A DNA stretch of 64,000 nucleotides from Haloarcula hispanica ATCC 33960 (GCF_000223905.1 NC_015948.1:2914001-2978000), one strand, 5' to 3'; positions 1 through 9,354 are shown, counted from the first letter of the stretch. The notes: generated by a model from the letters alone, not told the origin. Program-made: numbers and translations.

Positions 1-1
1 C

Positions 2-979
2 GACGGCGTGCCGGATTCTGTCCGCGTCGTTGACGGGTCGGCGTCGCTGGGGACGGCGCTGCGGCCCGGCGCATCGACGACGATTACCTACGAGATTACT
101 GGCGGGACCGACCGCTGCGTGTTCGACCCGGCGACGGTCGTCGTCAGGGACGTGGTCGGCGTCGTCGCCCGACGAACGTCCGTCACGACCGAACCCGACA
201 CCGTCACCTGGGAGCAGCCGGCCAGTTCGGCGCTGTTGCCGCTGGTCCCCGCAGTGGCCCGCCGACCCGGGACGGTACCCGTCGACGAGGGCGGCGAAGG
301 GGTCTCCTTCTACGCGGTCAGGGAGCACCGGTCGAACGACCCGCTCTCCCGCGTCGACTGGAATCAGTACGCCCGCACCGGCGACCTGCGGACCGTCGAG
401 TTCCGCCGCGAGCAATCCGCGACGGTCGTGGTGGTCGTCGACGCCAGAGCAGCCGCCGCGCTCGCGCCGCGTCCGGACGCCGAGACAGCCATCGAGCGGT
501 CGACGATGGCTGCCGTCGCCCTCGTCGAGGGGCTCCCCGAGGACGGCCACGAGGTCGGCGTCGCGGCGTACTCGCCACACGGAGCGTGGCTCGCACCGGG
601 CACGAGCGCCGCGCACCAGCAACAGGCCCGGGACCTGCTCAGGACCGACCGCGCGTTCGCCGCGACATCGGTCACCCGAACACCGGACACAACGAAGCTC
701 ATCGCACAACTGCCGACAGCGGCGAACGTCGTCTTCCTCGGCCCGCTGTGTGACGACGACAGCGAGGCGCTGGTCCGTCGACTCGCCGCCAGCGGTCACC
801 CGGTGACGGTCCTGAGCCCCGACCCGACCGCGACGGACACGGCAGGCCACCGGCTGGCGCGGCTCGAACGCCGCGAACGGCTCCGACGGTTGCGAGCCGC
901 CGGCATCGCCGTCCACGACTGGCCCGCAACTGAGCCGCTGGAACAGGTAACCGAACGGGCCTGGCGAGGTGGCCAATGA
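2..979 (+). CDS. DUF58 domain protein, 5' end cut by window
   Basis: The reading frame is open from the first base, so the true start lies upstream and only the C-terminal part is seen. The stretch SNDPLSRVDWNQYARTGDL followed by R-x-V-E-F-R-R-E is the hallmark of DUF58 proteins, which have a von Willebrand A-like fold and are usually encoded beside a MoxR-type AAA ATPase (not visible here). The strand VVVVVDAR fits the start of the vWA-like fold. The stop overlaps the start of the next gene (ATGA at 976-979), so the two are probably translated together. The exact substrate or client is unknown for the family. Confidence 0.85.
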   Translation, partial: DGVPDSVRVVDGSASLGTALRPGASTTITYEITGGTDRCVFDPATVVVRDVVGVVARRTSVTTEPDTVTWEQPASSALLPLVPAVARRPGTVPVDEGGEGVSFYAVREHRSNDPLSRVDWNQYARTGDLRTVEFRREQSATVVVVVDARAAAALAPRPDAETAIERSTMAAVALVEGLPEDGHEVGVAAYSPHGAWLAPGTSAAHQQQARDLLRTDRAFAATSVTRTPDTTKLIAQLPTAANVVFLGPLCDDDSEALVRRLAASGHPVTVLSPDPTATDTAGHRLARLERRERLRRLRAAGIAVHDWPATEPLEQVTERAWRGGQ

Positions 980-1458
980 TACCGCGAACCGGAGCCGTCT
1001 GTGGCGGTGCGGCGCTGGCGGCGGGCGTCGTGACGCTGTTCGTCGCCGGCATCAGCGCAGTCTCGACCGCCGCCGCCCTCGTCGGCGTGGTCCTGCTCGC
1101 CGGCGGGCAACTGATTCAGTCCGGCCGGCTGCTCGACGTCGCCAGCGCGTCACTGTTCCTGGCGCTGCTGCTGGCCGCGCTTCAGGGGGCAACGACGACC
1201 ACGGTGCTGGTCGCCGGCGGCGCGACGGTGCTGGCCTGGACGTTCGCACACGCGGCTATCGACCTCTATGCGGACCTCGGAACGGCTCCCGGGACGCCCG
1301 TCGAACTCACGCACGTCGCGGGGACGACAGGGCTGGTCGGAGGCGCCGTCGTGGTGACGACCCTGCTCTTTCAGCTAAACGTCCCGCCGCTGTCACCGCT
1401 GGCGCTGGCGAGTGTCGTGCTGGGCGCAATCGCGCTGACCGCGGCGCTCAGGCGCTAG
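976..1458 (+). CDS. small polytopic membrane protein, partner of DUF58 gene
   Basis: A 160-residue, almost wholly hydrophobic protein with about five predicted membrane segments and very few charged residues (R4, D56, an H-x-x-I-D-L-Y patch near residue 92). The start codon overlaps the DUF58 stop by four bases. Halobacterial DUF58 genes are commonly followed by such a membrane protein, so it may anchor or assist that protein. No catalytic motif is visible and its function is unknown. Confidence 0.75.
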   Translation: MIPRTGAVCGGAALAAGVVTLFVAGISAVSTAAALVGVVLLAGGQLIQSGRLLDVASASLFLALLLAALQGATTTTVLVAGGATVLAWTFAHAAIDLYADLGTAPGTPVELTHVAGTTGLVGGAVVVTTLLFQLNVPPLSPLALASVVLGAIALTAALRR

Positions 1459-1481
1459 CGTCACAGCGGACTGGACAGCGC

Positions 1482-2828
1482 TCACTTCCGCGTCGGTGTA
1501 ACCTCGGATTCCGCGGTGTCAGCCAGTGTGAGAACGTCATCGGCATCGGAGAGCGGGAGCCTGAGCGAGACGGTCGTCCACCCGTCGGCTCGTTCGTACT
1601 CGATGCCGCCGCCGGCCGCCTCGGCGACCCACCGAGCGAGCCAGATACCGAGGCCGCTCCCGTGCTGGAGATTGGTGATATCCGCGTCCTCGAACACGAC
1701 GGCCCGTTCGACGGCGGGGATACCGGGGCCGTCGTCGAGAACGCGGACGAACGCGTCTCCACCGGCCCGCTCGGCTGTGATTCGGACGGCTGTGCCCTCG
1801 GGTGTGTGTCTGACCGCGTTCTCGACGAGGTTGTCGAGCGCGTCGTAGACGGCCGTCCCGCCGGTGACAGGGAGTGTCTCGGGGAGTGCTGTTTCGACCG
1901 GTGTATCGGGGCGATAACTGTCGGCGACGGACCGAGCCAGCGCCGCCGCGTCGACCGACTGATCGGATTCGCCGTCGAGCGCGGTCTCGACGCTTCGGGC
2001 CTTTTCGCTGACGGCGGCGAGGCGGTCGGCCGCATCGAGGGCGCGAGACGCGGCCAACGAGACGGACGAGTCAGCTGCGTGGGCTCGGACGTATTCAGCC
2101 GTCCCGAGCACGACAGAGAGTTCGTTGCGGAGATTGTGCCGCAGGACGCGGTGGAGAACGCGGAGTCGCCGCTTTTGCCGCCGGCTGTCGGTCACATCCG
2201 TGTACATCGCGAACCCGCAGCGACGGCCGTCGGTCGTGTCGTACGGGACCCCGCGATAGATGAACTCGCGGCAGCCGTCGGCCGTCTCCCGAGAGACGAC
2301 GGCGTAGTTGACCTCCCCGGCGGCCGTCCGCTGGTCGTAGTTAACCGCCTCCTCGACGCGGTCGCCGGGAACGATGTAGTCGTTGAGCGGTTCGCCGACG
2401 ATTTCCTCGCGGTCGTAGCCGAAGGTGTCGACGAACGCGGGGTTGACCGTGCGGACAATCGGGACGAAATTGACGATTTCGAAGCCGACGACCGCGTCCT
2501 GAATGAGGTCGAACAAGTACTGAAAGGGGTCGGACGCCCCGGCAGTTCGACAGATAGTCCCGACGACAGACCCGTCGGTTGCCGTCGTGAGCTCAATCGT
2601 AACCGGACCGGAGAGGTCGCTTTGCGGGAGCCTGACCTGACAGGTTTCGGTCAGCCGGTCTGGCGCACTGTTGACGGCCTGTCTCGCTGTGGTCAGTGGC
2701 TCACGGTCCTCGGCTGCGACCACCGCCTCGACAGGTGTTCCAACAAGTTCGGCAGGCGTCCGCCCAAGCAATGCGGCGAATTCGTCCGTCGCGAACGTGA
2801 ACCGACCAGTGTCGTCGATGCAGAACAT
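1482..2828 (-). CDS. PAS-domain sensor histidine kinase
   Basis: 448 residues. An N-terminal PAS-like segment (FCIDDTGRFTFATDEF) lacks the usual leading helix. A second PAS domain follows (about 125-250, with NPAFVDTFGYDREEIVGEP), then a HisKA helix with the phospho-acceptor histidine in RVLRHNLRNEL, and an HATPase_c domain with N-box LDNLVENAVRHTPEG, G1 DDGPGIP and G2 GSGLGIWL. There are no membrane segments, so it is a cytosolic sensor. Its start shares one base with the stop of the upstream transducer gene (TGATG at 2826-2830), which implies translational coupling and a shared signal. No response regulator gene is adjacent. Confidence 0.9.
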   Translation of the reverse strand: MFCIDDTGRFTFATDEFAALLGRTPAELVGTPVEAVVAAEDREPLTTARQAVNSAPDRLTETCQVRLPQSDLSGPVTIELTTATDGSVVGTICRTAGASDPFQYLFDLIQDAVVGFEIVNFVPIVRTVNPAFVDTFGYDREEIVGEPLNDYIVPGDRVEEAVNYDQRTAAGEVNYAVVSRETADGCREFIYRGVPYDTTDGRRCGFAMYTDVTDSRRQKRRLRVLHRVLRHNLRNELSVVLGTAEYVRAHAADSSVSLAASRALDAADRLAAVSEKARSVETALDGESDQSVDAAALARSVADSYRPDTPVETALPETLPVTGGTAVYDALDNLVENAVRHTPEGTAVRITAERAGGDAFVRVLDDGPGIPAVERAVVFEDADITNLQHGSGLGIWLARWVAEAAGGGIEYERADGWTTVSLRLPLSDADDVLTLADTAESEVTPTRK

Positions 2829-4438
2829 CAGTTGTCTCTGATTCGGAGGAAGGGTGGGCTCGACAGCTGTGAGACCGGTTGTTTCTCACCCACAGTACCA
2901 CGCGGCGAGGCCGTGAGCGTCAGGTACTCGCGGCCGTCAGTCCGTGCCAGCGTGAGTTCCTGGTCGGCAGCGCCCGAGTAGAACGCCCCGAGCGTGGCCG
3001 GGACCGCGTCGTCGTTGATGACGTTGACTACTGTGTCGTGAGGGTCGAAGACGCCGTCGTCGTTCTCGTACCGGGCTTCCCTGGCCGCCTGTTCGCCCAT
3101 CATCCGTATCTCGCCCTGAATGTTTCCGACGATGACCAGCAGGGCGTCCCGTCTGGTGGCCGTCGTCTCGTTGGCGGCAGCCAGCGAGGTCCGTTCGAGG
3201 TCGAACACGTTGTACCGGGCGTCCCAGTTCCCGAACGCATCGAGGATGAACAGGGCGTCGTCGTCGAGTGCGTCCGTGAGCGAGCGGTCGGTCGCCGCGA
3301 ACGCAGCGGCCAGCGTCGACCGGTCAAGCGACGGGGGCGGCGTCAGCGAGACCGCCCGGCCGGCGGCGACGGCCGTCGCGCACAACTGAGCGATAGCGCC
3401 GTCGACCTGCGTCCCGTCAGAGTACCGGAAGACAGCCTGGCCCCCCATGACGAGCCCGCCGCCACAGAGGTCGTCGATACCGTCGATACCGGTCGAGACT
3501 GTCGGTGCGTCCGCCAGACGGTCCTGCCGGTCAGCCTCTGCAGCGGCGAGTACGTCGTCAATCTCGTCCAGCATCGCGGTCTGCTCGGAGCGGGCGGCGC
3601 GTATCTCCGAGAGGTCGTCTTCGATGGCGGCGGCGCGGTCCGAGACCGTCTCACACCGCTCGGCGACCGCTTCGCTCGTCGTCGCCTGCTCGTCGGTCGC
3701 CGCCGAGACAGACGCGATGCCGTCGGCCGTCTCCGCGACGGTATCGGCCACGTCGTCGAGCCGCGCCATCGCCGTGGTGACCTGCTCGGCCCCAGTGTCG
3801 ATTCCGTCGATGGCCTCGTTGAGCTGTGCAACGGTGTCGTCTGTGGCTTCGCGAACCGCAGCCAGCGTCGTTTCGATTTCCGCAGCCTGCTGCTGGGACT
3901 CCTCGGCGAGCCCCTTGATTTCGTCTGCAACGACGGCGAACCCGTCTGTGTCGGTGGTGTCGCTCGCCCGCGCCGCCTCTATCGAGGCGTTCAGCGCGAG
4001 CATATTCGTCTGGTCGGCGATACGGTCGATGCCGGCCAGTGCATCGGCAATACGGTCGACCCGGTCCTCCAGGGCGGCCACCTCCGCGGCAACTGCCTGC
4101 CCCAGTTCGCGGACCTCGTCCATCGACTCGATGGCGTCGGATGCGGCCTCCCGGCCGTCGTTTGCCGCATCCGTCGCCCGCTGGCTCTGCTCGCTGACCT
4201 CGGTCGCGGTCGCAGCGATCTCCTCGATTGTGGCGGAAAGCGACGAGACGTCGTCGGCGATCTGCTGTGCGTCGGTCGCCTGTGCCGTTGCGCGGTCGTC
4301 AATCGCCGCGAGTTGCTCGCCGACGGTCGCCGACGCCGCCTGAACGACATCAAGTGCGCCCTGTGCGTTTGCGACCGCTCGCTCCTCTGTCACGGCCGTC
4401 GACTGGTCCGGAACGGAGGGATAGTGGTCTGAAGCCAT
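2828..4438 (-). CDS. soluble methyl-accepting transducer with C-terminal degenerate KaiC-like domain
   Basis: 536 residues without signal peptide or membrane segment. Residues about 15-300 form an alanine/glutamate-rich coiled coil with the conserved chemoreceptor tip IADQTNMLALNASIEAAR near 140-157, which should bind CheA/CheW. From about 313 the protein changes character: TGIDGIDDLCGGGL resembles the entry to RecA-like KaiC/RadA domains, but the position of Walker A (about 339-347, YSDGTQVDG) lacks G-K-T/S, so ATP hydrolysis is unlikely. The C-terminal domain probably serves as sensor or dock. The gene forms an operon with the downstream histidine kinase. The start follows a GGAGG-like sequence 14 bases away. 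The KaiC-like assignment rests on pattern reading only. Confidence 0.85.
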   Translation of the reverse strand: MASDHYPSVPDQSTAVTEERAVANAQGALDVVQAASATVGEQLAAIDDRATAQATDAQQIADDVSSLSATIEEIAATATEVSEQSQRATDAANDGREAASDAIESMDEVRELGQAVAAEVAALEDRVDRIADALAGIDRIADQTNMLALNASIEAARASDTTDTDGFAVVADEIKGLAEESQQQAAEIETTLAAVREATDDTVAQLNEAIDGIDTGAEQVTTAMARLDDVADTVAETADGIASVSAATDEQATTSEAVAERCETVSDRAAAIEDDLSEIRAARSEQTAMLDEIDDVLAAAEADRQDRLADAPTVSTGIDGIDDLCGGGLVMGGQAVFRYSDGTQVDGAIAQLCATAVAAGRAVSLTPPPSLDRSTLAAAFAATDRSLTDALDDDALFILDAFGNWDARYNVFDLERTSLAAANETTATRRDALLVIVGNIQGEIRMMGEQAAREARYENDDGVFDPHDTVVNVINDDAVPATLGAFYSGAADQELTLARTDGREYLTLTASPRGTVGEKQPVSQLSSPPFLRIRDN

Positions 4439-4440
4439 AA

Positions 4441-4902
4441 TCAGCTACTGTCCCTCCGATTCATAGTCGAGTTGTACAGTTTATCGGTACTTTGTGCCAC
4501 GTCTCCCCACTGATCCCCGGGCATTTATACTGAATCCGAATCTGTGTTCGCGAGATATAACCCTGTTGTCGCTGGCAACACCCGCCAGACGGGAGCGCGC
4601 GCAAGGGAAAACGGCCTATTTGGCCCCCTCTTGCCGGAACTGGGGGCAACAAACGTCCAAAATTCCAGTGTGCATATACGGACTTTCTTGACGGAGAACA
4701 ACCTTATATCCATAATATCATACCCTAATCTGGACGGTCGTCTACCATATCCCCTCTAATTTCCGTGTTCATAAAGGCAAACCTTATGTAGTGTTGTTAC
4801 CAGAGCCTTTCTCGTGAAAGAGTTGAAGAAGTTGAGCCAAAGTGGGGCAAAGTTGGACATGCAGACGGCTGTCGATACGAAAACGAAACAGGTGAGCTAG
4901 AA
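4441..4902. promoter_or_regulatory. intergenic control region between transducer and amt
   Basis: 462 bases, AT-richer than its surroundings. On the minus strand a TATA-like GATAAAC lies about 4480-4490, upstream of the transducer gene. On the plus strand the octamer AACCTTAT occurs twice, at 4700-4707 and 4780-4787, exactly 80 bases apart. Each copy sits in a TATA-like context, and the second is part of an imperfect palindrome (CATAAAGG-CAAA-CCTTATG, 4770-4788). If the second box is the TATA element, amt-glnK would have a leader of about 90 bases. No convincing ORF is present. Confidence 0.5.
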
Positions 4903-6231
4903 ATGAGCTACACTGCACTACAGGTAGATCCGAGCGTACTCGCAGAGGGGGTTAACCTGCTGTGGGTACTGGTGGTATCGTTCCTGATTTTCTTCATGCA
5001 CGCGGGCTTCGCCATGCTGGAGGCGGGCCAGGTGCGCTCGAAGAACGTCGCGAACCAGCTAACGAAGAACCTCCTGACCTGGTCGGTCGGCGTGACGGTG
5101 TTCTTCCTGATCGGCTCGGGGATCAGTGCCCTGGTCGGCGGGAGCGGCTTCTCGCCCGCCTTCGGCGCAGGGGCCGCAAACGACTACGTCGGCTGGCTGT
5201 TCGGTGCCGTCTTCGCGATGACGGCGGCGACCATCGTCTCCGGCGCGGTCGCTGGACGGGCCAAGCTCCGTGCGTACATCACGTACACGTTCCTGCTGGC
5301 GGCGGTCATCTACCCAGTCGTCACCGGGATCACGTGGGCCGGCGCGTACATCAGCTTCGGCGGCGAGGCGTTCCACGACTTCGCCGGCGGGATGATCGTC
5401 CACGGCATGGGCGGCATCGCGGGCCTCACGGCGGCGTACGTCCTCGGCCCACGCATGGGCCGGTACAACGAGGACGGCTCCGCGAACGTCATTCCGGGCC
5501 ACTCCCTGACGTTCGCCGTTCTGGGAACGCTCATCCTCGCGTTCGGCTGGTACGGCTTCAACGTCGGGACGGCGGCGACCGTCTTCGTCGTTGAGGACGG
5601 ATCGCTCGCCCTCGGCGCGTTCGCGACGGTCGGCCGCGTCGCGATGACGACGACCATCGCGATGGCCTGCGGTGCGATGGGTGCCGGACTGGTCGCGTGG
5701 CTGAAGACCGGGAAGGTCGACACCCTGTACGTGGCAAACGGGCTGCTCGCCGGGCTGGTCGGCATCACGGCGATCCCCGACACCACGACGTGGTGGGGCG
5801 CAATCGTCGTCGGCGGCCTCGCGGGCGGACAGCTGCCGGTCGTGTTCAGCTTCATCGAGAACCGGATGAAAATCGACGACGTCTGTGCCGTCTTCCCGGT
5901 CCACGGGAGCGCCGGCGTGCTCGGCACGCTGCTGTTCCCGTTCGTCGCCACGTCCGGCACGGTCGGGTCGGTCGTTAACGCCTTTATCGCACAGCTGATC
6001 GGCGTCGCCGCCATCGCGGGCTGGACGATTGTCGCAACCGGGGTCGTCTGGTACGCCCTCAAGGCGGCCGGCCAGGCGCGGGTCACGCCCGAACACGAGC
6101 AGGAAGGGCTGGACGTCAGCGAACACGGCGTCGAGACCTACCCCGAGTTCGGTGGTGGCGAGAGCGTCGTCGCCGATGGTGGTAAAGTGAGCCCGAGCAT
6201 GCGTACTGACGGAGGTTCCCAAGATGACTGA
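4903..6231 (+). CDS. amt: ammonium transporter (Amt/MEP/Rh family)
   Basis: 442 residues with about eleven membrane helices, as usual for Amt channels. Family signatures include [18 protein letters not shown] near the N-terminus, [20 protein letters not shown] with a pore-region histidine, and [12 protein letters not shown] with the second histidine. It imports ammonium (as NH3 or NH4+) across the cytoplasmic membrane when nitrogen is scarce. The last eight bases overlap the start of glnK, the classical amtB-glnK arrangement in which the PII protein plugs the channel. The ATG at 4903 gives the usual short archaeal N-terminus. Confidence 0.97.
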   Translation: MSYTALQVDPSVLAEGVNLLWVLVVSFLIFFMHAGFAMLEAGQVRSKNVANQLTKNLLTWSVGVTVFFLIGSGISALVGGSGFSPAFGAGAANDYVGWLFGAVFAMTAATIVSGAVAGRAKLRAYITYTFLLAAVIYPVVTGITWAGAYISFGGEAFHDFAGGMIVHGMGGIAGLTAAYVLGPRMGRYNEDGSANVIPGHSLTFAVLGTLILAFGWYGFNVGTAATVFVVEDGSLALGAFATVGRVAMTTTIAMACGAMGAGLVAWLKTGKVDTLYVANGLLAGLVGITAIPDTTTWWGAIVVGGLAGGQLPVVFSFIENRMKIDDVCAVFPVHGSAGVLGTLLFPFVATSGTVGSVVNAFIAQLIGVAAIAGWTIVATGVVWYALKAAGQARVTPEHEQEGLDVSEHGVETYPEFGGGESVVADGGKVSPSMRTDGGSQDD

Positions 6232-6589
6232 CGAAACCGACGACTCTGAAATCAAGATGGTAGTCGCAATGGTTCGACCGGACAAACTCGGCGACGTGAA
6301 GAAGGCGCTCGCCGAGGTCGGCGCGCCCTCGCTGACAGTGACGAACGTCTCCGGTCGCGGCTCACAGCCCGCAAAGAAGGGGCAGTGGCGCGGCGAGGAG
6401 TACGTCGTCGACCTGCACCAGAAGGTCAAAGTCGAGACGGTGGTCGCGGACATCCCCGCGGAGGATGTCGTCGACGCCATCGCCGACGGTGCCCATACCG
6501 GCGAGAAAGGTGACGGCAAGATATTCGTCCTCCCCGTGGACAACGCCTATCAGGTCCGAACCGGCAAAGAAGGCCCAGAGGCAGTCTGA
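6224..6589 (+). CDS. glnK: nitrogen regulatory protein PII (GlnK)
   Basis: 121 residues. It carries the PII signatures VSGRGSQ (the Gln that contacts 2-oxoglutarate), a T-loop ending [10 protein letters not shown], and the C-terminal motif [17 protein letters not shown] with the phosphate-binding glycines. PII trimers sense ATP/ADP and 2-oxoglutarate and block the Amt channel when nitrogen is plentiful. The T-loop has Trp where bacterial proteins have the modified Tyr of YRGAEY, so uridylylation at that site is not expected. Start ATG overlaps the amt stop. An extra acidic N-terminal tail (MTDETDDSE) is typical of halophiles. Confidence 0.97.
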   Translation: MTDETDDSEIKMVVAMVRPDKLGDVKKALAEVGAPSLTVTNVSGRGSQPAKKGQWRGEEYVVDLHQKVKVETVVADIPAEDVVDAIADGAHTGEKGDGKIFVLPVDNAYQVRTGKEGPEAV

Positions 6590-6598
6590 GCGGACGAA

Positions 6599-7057
6599 AT
6601 GGTCGATGATACCGACAGACAGGTAGTGAACGCACTGCTCCAGGACGGCCGGGCGAGCGCCCGTGACGTCGCCGCCGCGACCGGTATCGCGGCGACCACG
6701 GTGTCTCGCCGGATGGACGACCTGGAGGCGACCGGTGTGATCGACGAATACACCGTCGACATCGATTACGGGGCGCTGGGCTACGACGTGACCGCCGTGT
6801 TCCAGCTCTCCGTCGAGGGCGACGGGCTCGGACGGGTGGTGGACCAGTTACGGGATCGACGCGAGATGATCGCGGTCTACGAAGTGACCGGCGACCACGA
6901 CATCGTGGCCGTCGGGAAGTTCACCGACACGCAGTCGATGAACGAGCGGATAAAGACGCTGCTGACCGACGAGGATATCCGATCTGCCTCGACGTCAGTC
7001 GTACTGAATACGGTGTGCGAACACGAGCAGTTCCCGGTCGACGGAACTGACGCCTGA
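6599..7057 (+). CDS. Lrp/AsnC family transcriptional regulator
   Basis: 152 residues. An N-terminal winged helix-turn-helix (DRQVVNALLQDGRASARDV then TTVSRRMDDLEATGVI) is followed by an AsnC-type ligand-binding RAM domain with EVTGDHDIVAVGKF. It starts 9 bases after glnK and is likely the last gene of the amt-glnK transcript. Lrp proteins beside glnK in halophilic archaea have been linked to nitrogen control; a role in regulating this operon or glutamine metabolism is inferred from position. Confidence 0.92.
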   Translation: MVDDTDRQVVNALLQDGRASARDVAAATGIAATTVSRRMDDLEATGVIDEYTVDIDYGALGYDVTAVFQLSVEGDGLGRVVDQLRDRREMIAVYEVTGDHDIVAVGKFTDTQSMNERIKTLLTDEDIRSASTSVVLNTVCEHEQFPVDGTDA

Positions 7058-7140
7058 GGACGACGCCTGTTTTCCGACTGGCAACCACAGCAGTGAGTAG
7101 CGTCCCGTATCGGTTTGGAGACCTATTGAGCGATGAAGGA

Positions 7141-7176
7141 AGGTTTAATTACAGCAGTAGTAATATATTTTTCATC
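7141..7176 (+). promoter_or_regulatory. TATA-type promoter, leaderless mRNA for binding protein 1
   Basis: The AT-rich run GGTTTAATTA around 7142-7151 lies 26-34 bases before the ATG at 7177, the spacing expected for a haloarchaeal TATA box with transcription starting at the start codon. This supports 7177 over the in-frame GTG at 7093. Confidence 0.6.
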
Positions 7177-8535
7177 ATGGATTGGGATGCTCGGGGGTCA
7201 ACGGTGACGCGACGGGAGCTACTCGGAGCCGTCGGAGCGAGTTCGCTCGCCGGACTTGCTGGCTGTGGCGGGGGCAGTCGCGCCACGACGCCGACAAGCA
7301 GTGCCACAGCGTACGCGAACCAGCCGGTCGACGACGACCAGGTGACGCTTGGCTTCACAGTCCCGCAGTCGGGGTCGTTCTCGCCGCTTGGGACCGGCCA
7401 GCAGCGCGGGTTCGAACTGGCCATCGACCACCTCAACGAGGGCGGCGGCTGGGTCGACACCGACGCGTGGCAGGCGCTGTCCGGGGACGGCATTCTCGGC
7501 CGGACGGTCGAGAGCGTCATAGCTGACACGGAGTCCAGTTCGAAAACGGCCCGTGACGTGGCAGAGACGCTGGTCGAGCAGGACGGTGCCGTGATGGTCG
7601 CCGGCGGCGGGTCGACGAACACAGCCCGGGAGTTGCTCAAGTACTGTCCGACCCGCGGCGTGGTCCACATGCTCGGGTTCGCGCCGGGGACGAACGTTAC
7701 GGGGATCGGCTGCTCGCGGTACGGGTTTCAGGAGATGCACAACGGTCGGATGGCCGCCAACGCGCTGGCTCCGGTGTTGACCGAGCGGTTCGACGGGCGA
7801 ACGGAGTTCTACCAGTTGCACGCCAGCTCGGATTTCGGTTTCACGCAGTCCGAGCAGTTCAAGCGCCGGTTCCAGTCGGAGAACTGGAGCGAGATGGGCG
7901 CGACGAAGACGCGGGTCGGAACGGAGAACTTCAGGCCGCAGTTGCAGGAGGCCGTGGACACTGACGTCGACGCCATCGTGTTGTCCTACCGCGGGCGCGA
8001 CGCAGTCACCGCGCTGAACCAGGCGACGGATATAGTCCCGGAAGAGATGGACATCGTCATGCCGATCGTGAGTCGGCAACTGGCCCGCGATGTCGGCGCC
8101 GACATGGCCGGTATCGTCGGCACTATTTCGTGGGATTACAGCATCGAGACACCGCTCTCGACGGCGTTCACGGAGGCGTTCGATGCGGCGTACGCCGACG
8201 ATCAGGTCCGGGTCCCGTCAGACCAGGCTCGACTGGCCTACGCGCAGACGCTCCAGTACGCCGCGGCCGTCGAGCGGGCCGGGACGTTCGAACCGCCGGC
8301 CGTCATCCGTGAACTCGAAGGCACCACGTACCAGGCCGGACGCGGCGAGGCGACGTTACGGGCATGCGATCACCAGTCGGTGGGACCTGTTCCCGTCGTC
8401 GAAGGATCCAGTCAGGGCCCCGAGGTACTCGACGTCATTCAGCTTTCGGCTGACGTCGCGTACGGCTGCGAGGAGTATCCCGCAAGCGAGTGTACTGACC
8501 TGGGGCCGTACGAACCCGAGACGGCCGACAGTTGA
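7177..8535 (+). CDS. Tat-exported substrate-binding lipoprotein, branched-chain amino acid/urea type (paralog 1)
   Basis: 452 residues from the ATG at 7177. The N-terminus has the twin-arginine motif TRRELLG followed by a lipobox LAGC, so it is a membrane-anchored lipoprotein facing outside. The body is a periplasmic-binding-protein type I fold (VTLGFTVPQSGSFSPLG, then RGFELAIDHLNEGGGW), as in LivJ/UrtA-like proteins. It is about half identical by eye to the protein at 9392-10744 and shares the block LAYAQTLQYAAAVERAGTF. No permease or ATPase gene lies nearby, and the gene between the two paralogs is cheC. A sensory role, presenting ligand to a transducer, is therefore as plausible as transport. 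Confidence 0.88.
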   Translation: MDWDARGSTVTRRELLGAVGASSLAGLAGCGGGSRATTPTSSATAYANQPVDDDQVTLGFTVPQSGSFSPLGTGQQRGFELAIDHLNEGGGWVDTDAWQALSGDGILGRTVESVIADTESSSKTARDVAETLVEQDGAVMVAGGGSTNTARELLKYCPTRGVVHMLGFAPGTNVTGIGCSRYGFQEMHNGRMAANALAPVLTERFDGRTEFYQLHASSDFGFTQSEQFKRRFQSENWSEMGATKTRVGTENFRPQLQEAVDTDVDAIVLSYRGRDAVTALNQATDIVPEEMDIVMPIVSRQLARDVGADMAGIVGTISWDYSIETPLSTAFTEAFDAAYADDQVRVPSDQARLAYAQTLQYAAAVERAGTFEPPAVIRELEGTTYQAGRGEATLRACDHQSVGPVPVVEGSSQGPEVLDVIQLSADVAYGCEEYPASECTDLGPYEPETADS

Positions 8536-8575
8536 GGGGCGGTGGCGTTAAGCCGCTCGCGCCGCTCCAGAAGAT

Positions 8576-9220
8576 ATGGGCTTGAAAGTGGACGTGCGGA
8601 AGCTGGACCTTTTCAATCAGATGGCAAAGGAGGGGTCTGGGACAGTCGCGGAGAACCTCGGGCAGCTGACCGGGCTCGACGCGACAGTTCGGACCTCACA
8701 GATCAATTTTCTCGACATTGCGGACGTCAAAACACACATCGGCGACGACAAGGGCGTCGGCATCTACGTCGAACTGAACGAACCGCCCTACGGCTACGTC
8801 CTGTTTCTGCTCGAACCAGACGACAGCAAGCAGATGGCCAGCGCGATGATGGGTGGAATGGGTGAGCCAAGCGAGGGCGAGGGGTTCTCCGACATGGAAC
8901 GGTCGGCGATGCAGGAGATCGGCAACATCATGACCTCCGCGTTCATCGACGGGTGGGCCAACGTGCTGGAGACGACCATCGACATGGGGACACCGAACTT
9001 CGTGTTCGGGCCGGCCGACGGCATCGTCGACGAGATGGGCGGCTGGCCGGACTCCGACCTGGTGTTCGTCGTCGACTCGCGTATCACCGTCGACGACGGC
9101 GACCTCGGGATGACCGTGTACACGTTCCCCGAACTGGAGGACCTCGTCGCGCTCATCCAGGATATCGACCTCGATACCGACGTCGCAGTAGACACCGAAG
9201 CCAGCGACATTCTCGACTGA
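8576..9220 (+). CDS. cheC: CheC-family chemotaxis phosphatase
   Basis: 214 residues. The segment SAMQEIGNIMTSAFIDG fits the CheC/CheX/FliY active-site pattern S/D-x3-E-x2-N-x22-P, with the proline in DMGTPN at exactly the right spacing. CheC removes phosphate from CheY-P and, in many species, pairs with CheD. The first repeat, where double-site CheC proteins have a second E-x2-N, reads EGSGTVAENLGQLTG and appears to have lost those residues, so only one active site remains. It lies 40 bases after binding protein 1 in the same direction, probably in one transcript, away from any main che cluster. Confidence 0.88.
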   Translation: MGLKVDVRKLDLFNQMAKEGSGTVAENLGQLTGLDATVRTSQINFLDIADVKTHIGDDKGVGIYVELNEPPYGYVLFLLEPDDSKQMASAMMGGMGEPSEGEGFSDMERSAMQEIGNIMTSAFIDGWANVLETTIDMGTPNFVFGPADGIVDEMGGWPDSDLVFVVDSRITVDDGDLGMTVYTFPELEDLVALIQDIDLDTDVAVDTEASDILD

Positions 9221-9354
9221 CATCGGTCCCCTATCTCTTCTCCCCCTTTTCCTCGCACGGCCAGGGTGGATGTAATCACCGAGAAGACAGTCTGAAGGCC
9301 GTCACTACCAGATACCAGCGCCTTCTATGCTAATTGTTCACTCATTCCTATTGA

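Noticed and set aside
969..2981. A 670-codon plus-strand frame over the histidine kinase gene
   Set aside because: It is the antisense shadow of a clear kinase; its translation is arginine-rich, lacks domains and runs through two unrelated genes, a common effect of high GC.
2879..4432. A 517-codon plus-strand frame over the transducer gene
   Set aside because: Antisense shadow of the chemoreceptor coiled coil, with no recognisable domain.
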